Below are positions 22,495 to 32,401 of a stretch of 64,000 bases of DNA, in pieces; within the stretch, counting starts at the first letter, position 1; every line of letters begins with the position of its first letter. The notes beneath the pieces were generated by a model that worked only from the letters and a program-made list of their open reading frames with translations, was not told the origin of the DNA and did not search any database. The stretch comes from Fragilariopsis cylindrus CCMP1102. Taxonomy: Eukaryota > Bacillariophyta > Bacillariophyceae > Bacillariales > Bacillariaceae. The stretch spans positions 430,924 to 494,923 of the forward strand of contig FMBT01000313.1 in assembly GCA_900095095.1 (NCBI GenBank), in the 5' to 3' direction. The translations under genes were made by a program, and so were the position numbers.

Positions 22495-23277
22495 TCAATC
22501 TCGAGATAAATATCGTACGGAGTGATTTTTCGCATCGATTAGATATCCCTCTACTTCTTTCGTATTTGTCGATAATATTACTTCCATCGAAGGTGATGGC
22601 AAAGATGACGATGAAGAACTGTTGTTATCACAACCGAGGAGTGATGCAACACCTAACGCTGCCGCTGGTAAATAAATAGCGTGAGCGGCTATCAACAAGG
22701 TCTTTTCAATATCATTACTACCATTTTCTATTGCTGTTGATGATTCAATCGTTTTGATTATAGATTCGATTATATTCTCGGCATAATTACCAAGAACTAA
22801 TCTCGCATTGTCTTTCATTTGTTCATTTTCATTCTCCAAATAATCTCGAAGTGGTGCGTATCCAAGTTTTTGAAATAATAGATCACCTTTCGGATGCTGC
22901 GTTCCATCATACAACGAATTTACTGGTAAGAACTCTATTTCTTCGACACTGCTGTCATTGTCGCTTTCGTCAACTACTGCTGTGCTTGCAGCAAGAAAAA
23001 GTTGTGCAGTTTCCATTGTCCTAGGTGCTGGTGATACCAACGCTGGACTAAAATAAGGTTGTAAATTCTTTCCAAATATTTCCCCTGATCGTTTTGCCTG
23101 GGTTCGTCCCATATCCGTTAGAACACGATCATAATCAAGGCCTGTGTCAGGTATTGGTGCCGTTTGACCGTGTCGGATAAATAACAACTTTGTGATGTTA
23201 GCCTTTTCGATTGTTTGATGCAGATTAAGATTTAGAGTCGTCAAACGACGTTCACCAAAAAGTTTATGAATCATCAT
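22495..23277 (-). CDS. Histidine phosphatase (phosphoglycerate-mutase-like) family protein
   Basis: 260 residues from ATG at 23277 (MMIHKLFG); the longer frame begins on TTG. The phosphohistidine motif is LLFIRHGQT near residue 34. The second conserved Arg is in SPAPRTMETAQLF, and the second catalytic His in LLIAAHAIYLPAAALG. The spacing and short length fit the SixA/branch-2-like small histidine phosphatases rather than glycolytic mutase. Substrate unknown. It ends with a short Ser run insert and EVEGYLIDAKN. It is convergent with the plastid-targeted gene. Confidence 0.85.
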   Translation of the reverse strand: MMIHKLFGERRLTTLNLNLHQTIEKANITKLLFIRHGQTAPIPDTGLDYDRVLTDMGRTQAKRSGEIFGKNLQPYFSPALVSPAPRTMETAQLFLAASTAVVDESDNDSSVEEIEFLPVNSLYDGTQHPKGDLLFQKLGYAPLRDYLENENEQMKDNARLVLGNYAENIIESIIKTIESSTAIENGSNDIEKTLLIAAHAIYLPAAALGVASLLGCDNNSSSSSSLPSPSMEVILSTNTKEVEGYLIDAKNHSVRYLSRD

Positions 23278-24078
23278 ATTATTCGTTTTTTTATTCGAAT
23301 TCCTATTGTGATTATGACAGTGATTATGATTGATGATGTGTATGTTCGTCAACGAGAACGCGATTGTGTACGGTAGAATACACGGATGAAATCATTCATG
23401 GGTATCTACAAGCTGGTAGGTGATGTGGTGATACGATTGTGTTTCACTCTTATTTTTTGTAAAAGTTGGTCACGCCTTGGTCACGCCTTCGTAGTAACTT
23501 CAGCTAAAACCTGGTAACCTGCCCTATTAATTACACTATACAACCGCAGGAGCTATCGTCCCTTCTTATTCCAAAGTATTCTTTGTAAACTAGGGCTACT
23601 ACAGTGAAAGAGTGTAAGGTGTAAGATTACTATTCTTTAGTTTAGGAAAGAAGAATTAGTAAGATTTCCAATGTCGGGGTATGCGGGACTCGAGTGAGTC
23701 ATGGAAAGTCTGACTGGTGTGTTGGTAAAAAAATCATTTAATTTAAATCATTTAAATTTCTATCACCTCCCATACTTTTTTGACAAGTACAACGTGGCAG
23801 TCCTACTTCAAGTACTTAGTAGTAAGTAGCAGTAGAGACAAAGAGTAGAGATACGACGTACTGTGTATACAGTATACTGTATTGTAACATTGATTGGGAA
23901 TCATGATTATGAATTATGATTTGATGATTGATTTCGTCATTATCTTGACAAAAGTCAAGCAGTAAACGGTAATACTGAATGCCTTTTACAAACACAACTC
24001 AATTCCTCTTCTTTTTACGTTGAACATATTGTCGATCATTTCAAGCTAGAACCTTAATCATCATTCTTAGCTGTCAAT
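23278..24078. other. Divergent spacer
   Basis: 801 bp; short direct duplication GGTCACGCCTT (23468-23489) and a GTATACAGTATACTGTA imperfect palindrome near 23866-23882. No gene seen. Confidence 0.45.
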
Positions 24079-27000
24079 CATGCCTCAAACGAAACAAGTA
24101 AGTTCGTGCATCTGTTTGTTTTTTTAAAGAAATAACAAAATACGGCTAGCTTTCGATCTCACTGCCCGATTTTGATAATCTTATTTACAAACCGCCCGTA
24201 AGAGTGCTACCGGAACAGGAACATCGAGAATTGCTCCGTCACCATCATCTCCAGCGGGTGTCCGTGGTCCCGAAGAAACAAAAAGGGTATACCTTTTAAA
24301 CTGTCCCTTCGAAGAAAAGGATGATGCCAAAAGAGCTGGAGCTAAGTGGGACGGTGATGAGCGTAGATGGTATGTTTCTTCTTCGCAACGGCTTGAATGC
24401 TTCAATCGGTGGCACCCTAATGGACGCATTTATCTTGAGTGCAGCTACGATCAGAAGGAATACGCCAAAAGTGCTGGGGCACGATGGGACTTTCCCATGA
24501 AGCAATGGTACATCAATTTAAATCAATACAATGACAACAAATCTAAGTTTTCCCGATGGCTTCCATCCTCATCATCCTCATCATCTTCGCCGCCGCCGCC
24601 GCTTTCAAAATCTAAACAAAACAAAACTCCCAAAAAGACGAAAATGCCACTGCCGCCGTCGCCGTCTTCAAAATCTCAAGAAAACAAAACACCCAAAAAG
24701 ACGAAAAGAAGTAATAGTCAACTTGCCACGATCCCTCGGATCAATGAGAATATGACGGTGGCGCAACTACAGGACGAGTGTCGGGCTCGTGATCCGAGCA
24801 TAATGGGAATTTCCAACAAGAACAAAGATTGGTTACTGGGTCATTTGAAGGTCGGTTCGCCATGGATATCTGCAGCATCCAACGAACACGATGAGGGTCC
24901 TCGAAAGAAGGGGACGCCCATCAAGAAAATTGCCAAATAAAAGAAGGTATTTAGAATCAATGATGATATGACTATAGTGCAACTACAAGCCGAGTGTCGT
25001 GCTCGTGATCCAAGCATTAAGGGTCTCTCCAACAAGAACAAAGACTGGTTACAGGACCATTTGGTTATTGGTTCGGTATGGAAAGCTGCGACACCTGATG
25101 ACGATGATTGTGCTAAAAAACAGAGACCCATCAAAACAATTGGAATAAAGAAGATGTTTAAGATCAACGAGGATATGACGATAACACAGCTACAAACCGA
25201 GTGTCGCACTCGAGATCCAAGTGTTAAGGGTATTTCAAACAAGAACAAAGATTGGTTATTGGATCATTTGAATATTGGCTCGGTATGGAAATCTGCGACA
25301 TCCAATGACGATGATTGTCCTCAGAAAAAGGTGGCGCCCGTTATTGTAAAAAAGAATGTTTATAGGATCAATGAGGACATGACGATAGGACAGCTACAAA
25401 CCGAGTGTCGTGCTCGTGATCCAAGTATTAAGGGTATTTCAAACAAGAATAAAGATTGGCTACTGGATCATTTAGTTATTAGTTCGGTATGGAAATCTGC
25501 TATATCCAATGGCGATGATCGTCGTCCAAAACCGACCCCCGCCAAAGGCAATCCCGTGTCTTCAACTGCTGTTATTCCAGAACCAAAAGCAACAAAAAGA
25601 AAGCATCCGATGCTCAATTCGAAAAAGAGTAGCATAGAATCCAAAAAGCGTATTGCGGACGCCATCACCGAAAGCACAGAAAACAAAACGAGCATCAAGA
25701 AAGTCAAGAAAGAGATGGTGTCTACCCAAAAAGCAGCACCAAAGCAGGCCATAGAGAAAAAATCTTGTTCTCCCAACAAAATGGCCATTAAAGAGGACCC
25801 TGATGGTGAAAAACTGAGCACAAAGAAAGTGAAAGAATCGACGTCTACTAAAACAGAACCAGAACCAGAACTGTCAGTCAAGAAGACCACTGACAAAAAA
25901 CCACCAAAGGCAAGCAATTTAACCAGCACCTCTCAAACGAGGAAGCCAGCACCAAACACGGTCACTTCAGATAGCGTAAAGGCTACCACTCCTTCTTCGA
26001 AAGTCGTTCCTTACACGAAAATCTCCAGCAAGATGACCATGGCTACACTTCGGAAGGAAGCATTTGCCCGTCAGATGGGCAAAGCTCCCAAGCTCAAGTC
26101 AGATCTAATTCGTGTCTTGGTGGAAGGTTCGATATGCGTCCATGAGTCTACCGAGTACCTAGCATATCAGAATCTATTGAATAGGATCCAAACGGAACGT
26201 GGTGCATTATGCAAAGCCTCGTTGGAAAAACAAAAGGCCTTAAAGGCACGTAGAGATGAGTTGTAATTGAAACGAGAAGCGAAAGAGGAGCGCGAACGAG
26301 CGGCGGAACAACAACAAGAAGAGAAGCAAAGACGTGAGGAGATCGCCCAACAAAAAGCCTTACATGCTCACGCGTTTCCTCGTGTCCATTTACACGACTT
26401 GGCACGGAGCAACAAACTTATGAATTGTGGTAATATACGAAGTGAATCTGTATCATGTGATTGTCATCATTGTGGCTACTACGGAAGTATCCTATATATT
26501 CCTGCGAGATCTGTGACTGGGACATATGCCAAATATGTTTTGACTGTGAAAACAAAAGCGAGGCAGAAAGGAACGTATCCAAATTGAACGTTTACGCAAG
26601 AGAGAAGAAGATGATCGAGTGGAAGAGGAAGAAGACCGAAAAGAGAAGGAGGAACATGAACGAAAATGGAATGCCAGAACCCGCTTCAGCCCATTCGTAA
26701 TCAAGCCAGTAGGAAAACATCTTGATCCGAATTCTGGAATGTGGGAAAAAATATCCGAATTCTGGATTGAAATACACTGTATGGTGCTCCGATGGGTACG
26801 ATGCTGATGGGTGGCACTCCTATGAGGGGGCTCCAACAAAAGAATTTGATTCCGTGTGGATAACCAAGAAAGAGGCAAACGATCGTGCTGAGTATTTATT
26901 CTTTTGGAAGAACCTTGGGGTCATGAGCCGGATGAACTTATAGGTGATTATACGGGAGAAATTGTTCCAGAATATGTGGACGGACTGGTTCGCGGAGTGT

Positions 27001-27145
27001 GGCTCCTCCTGATAGCACTCGCTGGACTACTGGTGTGGTTCCAGCAAATGCGTTCTCCCATCTGCCAAATTCAACCACCGATCGTCATGTTTCGACAACG
27101 ACGAAGGAGAAGAGAAAGAATATGACGGACGAACCTTTGATGACT
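24079..27145 (+). pseudogene. Decayed DUF5710/SAP-repeat/zinc-finger gene
   Basis: Exon 1 24079-24096 (MPQTKQ) ends on GTAAGT; exon 2 starts at 24203 in frame. Two DUF5710-like units follow (about 24287-24420 and 24425-24540; pattern YLxxxxxEKDxAKxxGAxWDxxxxxWY). Then come a Ser/Pro/Lys linker and four tandem SAP-like repeats (24737-25570) with LQxECRARDPS and GISNKNKDWLLDHL. A Lys-rich region, a fifth related helix pair (MTMATLRKEAFARQMG) and a coiled coil lead to a Cys-rich zinc-finger (CDCHHC...CEICDWDICQICFDC) and a C-terminal domain. In-frame TAA at 24938-24940 and 26264-26266 interrupt continuous homology, and at least three frame changes follow (about 26490, 26590 and 26770-26900). It is most likely a pseudogene; assembly indels could mimic the frame shifts but not easily both stops. 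Confidence 0.65.
24737..25570 (+). repeat. Four tandem SAP-like coding repeats
   Basis: Units begin at 24737, 24953, 25160 and 25364, spaced 216, 207 and 204 bp, all in one frame. Each encodes R/K-I-N-[ED]-[ND]-M-T, LQ.ECR[AT]RDPS and KNKDWL. The first TAA lies at the end of unit 1. Confidence 0.9.
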
Positions 27146-27983
27146 TGAGGAATGGACGAACTTTAGATGACTGGAGGAATAATATTGGGGGGATGTGATT
27201 ATTTATCTTTATGCATGGCTCCCTTTCAGAAGAAGAATTAGTCAACGTAGAATACAATCAGTTGTAGCTAATTATTATATTAACCGCATACTAGGTAACG
27301 AATTCAAAACTTCTTAATCTTTTCTACAACTAGGAAATAAATGATTCTGGTGGGGGGGGGGGGGGCTTTCTTGCTGACAACCCCTACAAAGCTCATCATT
27401 TGCTGTATAGTAGAAAGATCCTACTATCCTACTTCTCTATTGATTAGCCTAACCACTCATATGGCGAGCAGAGGGGTTAACGTAGCTGGTAGTGGAACTA
27501 TTGAAAACTAGAGGTCGACGAAGATAGATTCGTATGGGACTCGTTGCTGGTGGTGGTGGTAGTGAATACGAGCATAACAATAACGAATTGACTCGTCCCG
27601 ATTTTCGTGTTAATCTTCCTTGGACCGTCAAGAATTGGGACACATTTCGGAAGAAAAATACGCAAAAAAAGTGTTACTCATATGTATATTACTTTGGTAG
27701 GGATTCATAAAGAATAGTGAACACTGCTATTATTAACCGCATTCGAATGAAATAATTTATTTTGTTTATTTTTTTAGGAAAAAATTATTTCGAATATTGC
27801 TAGCTACTAGGGTAGCAGTACACTGTAGCTTGTTATGTTTTTGTTGTTCATTGTCGTCTTCGTCGTAATAATGGTGATGCTGTTTCCTATCAGTATCTAT
27901 TCTATACTCGTCGTCGCATTAATTTTGATTACCATTATTCGTTCAATATCATCGCGTTTTATTCTACTAGCTAGCTTAATTAT
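27146..27983. other. Intergenic
   Basis: 838 bp with a run of 14 G at 27352-27365. No gene that I can support. Confidence 0.5.
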
Positions 27984-28616
27984 TTATAGATCAGCACCAC
28001 CACCAGAATTCTTGACACGATTTACATCACCTAAATCAACGGATGTTACTTTTGCTGAATTTTCCAACGCTGATTTAATTGGTACTGAATATTTTGATAA
28101 ATCTTCTGTTCCGACTGGTATTTGTGAAAATACAATCAATGCAACAACAACTCCAACTGCTTTTAAAATATTCCCGATAATTCCACCGCAACTATCTTCT
28201 TCTACTTTATCACCCTCCTTCCATCCTTCCGATAAGAACATACCGATTTTAATATCCTCTAGTTCCTCTTCTTCTTCTTCCTTCCTAACGGGAGACTTTT
28301 CTTCTTTAAGTTTCTTTAATTGTTCTTCCAGCTTGGCAATCTCATCGTCCTTATTGCCATTTTCGTCGTTATTGTTGGTAGTACTGGCAAGGTAAGATCG
28401 ACGAGACGATAATAATGGTCTGCTCGTAGAAACAATTCTATAACTCGTCATTGCGGCTGCTTGTTGGTGGTGACGTTGTTGGTTTCTCCATATCGTCGTC
28501 GTCGGATATTGATAATGGAAAGCTTGGATAAAACAATTCTTCTTTTCAAAAGAGACAAGAAATAATAGAAGCAGTAGCAGTAACTTGCTTCTTTTGTTAT
28601 TATTGGTATATGCCAT
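27984..28616 (-). CDS. Plastid-targeted single-span membrane protein, unknown
   Basis: 210 residues from ATG at 28616. The signal peptide (KLLLLLLLFLVSF) ends at IQA|F (A32-F33), followed by a Ser/Thr/Arg-rich transit-like stretch: the diatom plastid presequence. Then a charged coiled coil (EIAKLEEQLKKLKEEK, about 93-110), an acidic linker, and one membrane helix (ILKAVGVVVALIVFSQIP, about 150-168) followed by VGTEDLSKYSVPIKSALE. It is probably anchored in a plastid membrane. No family recognised. A TGACGTCA palindrome lies 170 bp upstream. Confidence 0.65.
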   Translation of the reverse strand: MAYTNNNKRSKLLLLLLLFLVSFEKKNCFIQAFHYQYPTTTIWRNQQRHHQQAAAMTSYRIVSTSRPLLSSRRSYLASTTNNNDENGNKDDEIAKLEEQLKKLKEEKSPVRKEEEEEELEDIKIGMFLSEGWKEGDKVEEDSCGGIIGNILKAVGVVVALIVFSQIPVGTEDLSKYSVPIKSALENSAKVTSVDLGDVNRVKNSGGGADL

Positions 28617-28785
28617 TGTAGTGAGCGATTGCCTTTATTCTAGAGTTGTAGTTTGCTCGGACCTCCTTGCTTAGCACGTACAGCAGTTGATTGTTGTGTC
28701 TTTAGTTGTGTTTTTGTTGGATCATGTGATCATGTTGTCATCGTCACTTTTGTTGTTGTTTATCTTGGTGATTTTCCCGTCTCGA

Positions 28786-28793
28786 TGACGTCA
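28786..28793. promoter_or_regulatory. CRE-like palindrome TGACGTCA
   Basis: A perfect bZIP/CRE palindrome upstream of the plastid-targeted gene. In diatoms, CRE-like elements are known from CO2/light-regulated promoters; control here is inference. Confidence 0.35.
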
Positions 28794-28856
28794 GTCAGTC
28801 GAATGAGTCCAATTACATCATGTTTTCTATAGCACAGTAAGAAGTTACTACATAGT

Positions 28857-29168
28857 ATGCTTAATCTGAATTTTTGTATATTGTACAGATAAGCTTATCA
28901 GTCTCTCTCCAGCACCTTCATGCCTTCTTATCCTTAGGACAGTCACACACTTTCATCCAAAGGTAAAGGTGTATACCTTGTAGTAGTACATCAGTCCAGG
29001 GCTTAGCCTGTGGTCAAAAAAACAAAAACAAACAAAAATGCTCAAACATTATTAACTTGATTGGAAGAAGCTCATTCTGAAGTCAACTCATACTTTTATC
29101 ATCTAGTTCTTCTCCTACTTCTGCTTGTAGTTACTGCCCTCCATATTTAGTCACTTGTTGACTGCGCT
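28857..29168 (+). repeat. Dispersed repeat, copy A
   Basis: About 310 bp, alike by eye to 38331-38708 in the same orientation: AGATAAGC[TG]TATCAGTCTCT, ACAGTCACACA.TTTCATCC, AAGGTGTATACCTTGTAG, and GTCACTTGTTGACTGCGCT at the end. Both copies stop at GACTGCGCT. Noncoding. Confidence 0.8.
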
Positions 29169-29591
29169 CCACAACCACATCAATTGTAATTCCATTCTAT
29201 GCTTGCAGTAACAAAAAGATGTCCACTTCACACCATCAGCCGCCCTGCCCTCAGCATCTACAGCAATATGTCATATGGGGTGGTATGGGCTTCTGTGGAA
29301 AATATTCTCAGTTGGGAAGTTACGTGAAAATGGTAATAGTAGAAGTCGATATATTTTATGCAGTCGTTACAGCTACTGATATGAGTGACAAGTACTAAGT
29401 GGATCGAATACATATAATGCAACCCATCTTAGAACCTATTTTTGTTCCTCTTAGCAATGCGGTCCGTCCCAAACAATTGACAGCGTCATTGATGATCAAG
29501 AGCTCATCCATATAAGTAGGTACTGACACATCAAGTCACTATCCCTAACAAATGCAGTCTTAAAGAGAGAGAGAGACAGAGAGAGCATTGA
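29169..29591. other. Spacer with GA microsatellite
   Basis: Ends in an AGAGAGAGACAGAGAGAG tract (about 29564-29585) next to the retroelement insertion site. No gene. Confidence 0.5.
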
Positions 29592-29987
29592 TGTTGGGGA
29601 TTCAATTATTATTACGAGTCCTGTGAGGTTTTCACAACAGTCATTATGTGTCACGTACGTCGTGACATCTGTGCATGTTGTTTCCTCACAATAAATATAT
29701 ATTTGCTGCGCATTATCGTGTGGTTGTCAATTGAAGAGAAAAGATGTGTCGTATTTACATTGCGTTAATGTAACTCAATGTATGCACCTCCATCGGCACC
29801 TCGGATTGCCATCACCAATGTTGGTCATTATTTATTATAAAACTTATGCAATAGGTAAATAATAACAACAAGTTAATAAGCTAGCCATACATAGTATTCA
29901 AACCTATATATCATCCTAGTATCTTCAAGCATTACGCAATAAGCAACATACCAATATCCACGGGGTTGCGATTGCTGTATTTCAACA
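29592..29987 (+). repeat. 5' LTR
   Basis: 396 bp, TGTTGGGG...TTTCAACA. It contains an imperfect ACGT-core inverted repeat (29650-29666) and an AATAAATATATATTT stretch. Confidence 0.95.
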
Positions 29988-30094
29988 TTTTATAATAAAT
30001 AATCACAGTCATTGATTAGTTTAATCGAATCAACAACAACAACCACCTTACAAGATATACCTATTAGTACTCCAATTACTATCACCTTGCAAGA

Positions 30095-32401
30095 ATGGCT
30101 GTCACCGACAACAAACCTGCTGACACCACCAATACAAATGGTGGCGCCGGTAATGCCCTCTCTGCCAAAGAGAAGGAAGCGAAGGCTGCTGCTGCAGCTG
30201 CAAAGAACACAGCAAACCAAAAGAAGAAGAATCATCCGTCTAATGCATCAAACAAGAAGAAACAAGTTACGAAATCCAAGTTTGAAGGCATAGCATCCGG
30301 ATCCAGTTCCATGAAGAACATCGTCATTGCGTTAGCAAATGGGAATCTACTGGGACAATACCGAGTGTATCAAAACACAATGGCAGGATCCGCAGCTGAT
30401 GACAAAGCGTACGGACTTGATTCATCCATACTTGACTTGGTTGCTAAAGTCGAAACTGATTTTGTCAAAACAAAACCAGATCCTTTGAAACATTCAAAGT
30501 TAATTACCATCTACGAAAAAGATGATAAGGGTGCAGCTACTACTACACCAACTGGAGAGAAACGACTAGTATGTTTTGATCCAATCCTCAAGGAAAGTTT
30601 GGATACAAACTACTTCATAGATGTGAAGATCCAGAAAGCCAACTGGAATCATTACAAACGATGCTATGAAGCATACTATCGAACTGCAATTGGAAATGTA
30701 GAAGATGTTATCATCACCTACTGTCGCGCCGACAAGAGAATGGCTCTTGTGGAAACAAATAAAGACTTAATAGGATTCCTACAAATCCTCCGGTCAGTGT
30801 GTGCACAAACCAATGGCATTGTAAAAGTCGATCAAGAATTCCAAAACCTCCACACTTTACATGCTGCTATTGCGTTCAAACAAGCAGGCAATGTAGATAA
30901 CTCCACATTCTCAAAACAAGTGCAGGATCGTTACAAGTCAGCTATATTCACATGTGGAAAATTCGCATTTGGACAGGCTGCGTTTGAAAAGGTTCTATCA
31001 TCAGCTCTTCCACCCATCACTTTCGATGCCTATCTAGTGATGAAACCAGAAGATCAAACACCTTTTGATAAACTTGTTGAAGAGCGAACTGTCGCTAGAC
31101 TAATTGTGAAGAACTCATTAAATAAGAAACTCAAAACTCATTTAATGACCACTTACTCTACAGCTAAAGATGATTGTTACCCCAATACAATCAATGACGC
31201 ACTTGCGTTAATGTCAACCTTTGCCGACGCAAAGGATGCACCTACTGAAGATGCTGTCGTGTCATATCATGAAGCATCATCCGTACCGGATCCAGTGTCA
31301 TCTATTCAAGAGGAGGCTGAAGAAAATTTATCTGATCCAGAACAAGAACTAACAATTGAAGAACTGCCACCGGATGTCATCAGTCCAGCTGAATTCAATG
31401 CATCAGTTATGGCAACAGTCATTGCTGAAGCCACCAAAGAAGCTGATAACGATCGATTCTTCGGGGCAAGCTTTGCACAACTGCAAGATGTCGACGACAT
31501 CTACGATGACAATGAGCCAGATTTTGTAACATGTGCTCATGTTGCTGGCCGTGCAGGAGATTCAACTGATTTCGACAGTAACTCTGATATTGACCATGCG
31601 GGAGACCGACATGGTGATTCAAGTGACTGGGACACAGATGAATGGAACCGTGAACTTGATGAGAACCGTAACCGTCCTAGGACTGGAAAATCTCCTGGCA
31701 TAACAATCAACAAGGCGCATTGTTTTGAAACAGTTGTGTACCTCACAGCACAGCGTGTCAAAAATACGGGCACCGTCCGAATCAAAAGCTACGATGTAGA
31801 TGATGATGACGTCCCTCTCGTCAGTTATGAATACAATACTCCTACTCCGGAACACATCATTGACTACTCTGATGTTATCCGCGAGAAACTGAAACTCTCG
31901 GGAATTCGCGATATTGCTGCACTAGTTGAACTCTTTGAAGGATGCAGTGTTGCAGAAGCTGCTAGGAGACTACGTCAGCAACTTATCGATGTCAATCAGA
32001 CTGCCCTACATGGTGATACAGTGCGTTACCTCAAAGAGGAGACAGACCGACACGACGATCATCTTAGGTTCTACAAAGCTCGGTATGATCGGATGATCAC
32101 TGAAATTGGTCCCGATGATGAACGTGAGGTCTTTCCACAAGCCCATGTTCTATTACACCACACAGTGGTGGCTGTATCAATCAATCAACGACGACGCAAG
32201 CCTAATCGTTGGATCAACAAGGTAACTCGTAAACTAGTCAACTGTGGTATCAACACAGTTGAACTGCTTGAATCCGCGCTAAAAGGGCATCAATTGAATA
32301 ATATACTCCATCGCCATGGACTACCAAAATTCCATCAAATGACTGTTTCCGGGTTCCATTTGATTCTGAATACATCGGATTTTCACGAGGGCCGTTCTTA
32401 A
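30095..32401 (+). CDS. gag: Retrotransposon gag-like protein
   Basis: 768 residues from ATG at 30095, stop TAA 32399-32401. The N-terminus is Ala/Lys-rich; a helical UBN2/copia-Gag-like region (about 130-370, with KRCYEAYYRTAI and FAFGQAAFEKVLSS) is followed by an acidic linker and a further helical part (about 560-740). It should form the virus-like particle. The usual CCHC zinc knuckle (C-x2-C-x4-H-x4-C) is absent; the Cys residues are scattered. Its last 100 bp overlap the next frame, which is open from 32302 in the -1 frame. Confidence 0.8.
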   Translation: MAVTDNKPADTTNTNGGAGNALSAKEKEAKAAAAAAKNTANQKKKNHPSNASNKKKQVTKSKFEGIASGSSSMKNIVIALANGNLLGQYRVYQNTMAGSAADDKAYGLDSSILDLVAKVETDFVKTKPDPLKHSKLITIYEKDDKGAATTTPTGEKRLVCFDPILKESLDTNYFIDVKIQKANWNHYKRCYEAYYRTAIGNVEDVIITYCRADKRMALVETNKDLIGFLQILRSVCAQTNGIVKVDQEFQNLHTLHAAIAFKQAGNVDNSTFSKQVQDRYKSAIFTCGKFAFGQAAFEKVLSSALPPITFDAYLVMKPEDQTPFDKLVEERTVARLIVKNSLNKKLKTHLMTTYSTAKDDCYPNTINDALALMSTFADAKDAPTEDAVVSYHEASSVPDPVSSIQEEAEENLSDPEQELTIEELPPDVISPAEFNASVMATVIAEATKEADNDRFFGASFAQLQDVDDIYDDNEPDFVTCAHVAGRAGDSTDFDSNSDIDHAGDRHGDSSDWDTDEWNRELDENRNRPRTGKSPGITINKAHCFETVVYLTAQRVKNTGTVRIKSYDVDDDDVPLVSYEYNTPTPEHIIDYSDVIREKLKLSGIRDIAALVELFEGCSVAEAARRLRQQLIDVNQTALHGDTVRYLKEETDRHDDHLRFYKARYDRMITEIGPDDEREVFPQAHVLLHHTVVAVSINQRRRKPNRWINKVTRKLVNCGINTVELLESALKGHQLNNILHRHGLPKFHQMTVSGFHLILNTSDFHEGRS

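Noticed and set aside
24938-26266. Stop-codon reassignment or readthrough of TAA
   Set aside because: TAA ends all four histone genes properly; further frame changes downstream fit ordinary decay better.
27835-28395. Plus-strand hydrophobic frame of 186 residues
   Set aside because: Overlaps the plastid-targeted gene antisense; that gene has a coherent presequence, coiled coil and membrane helix.
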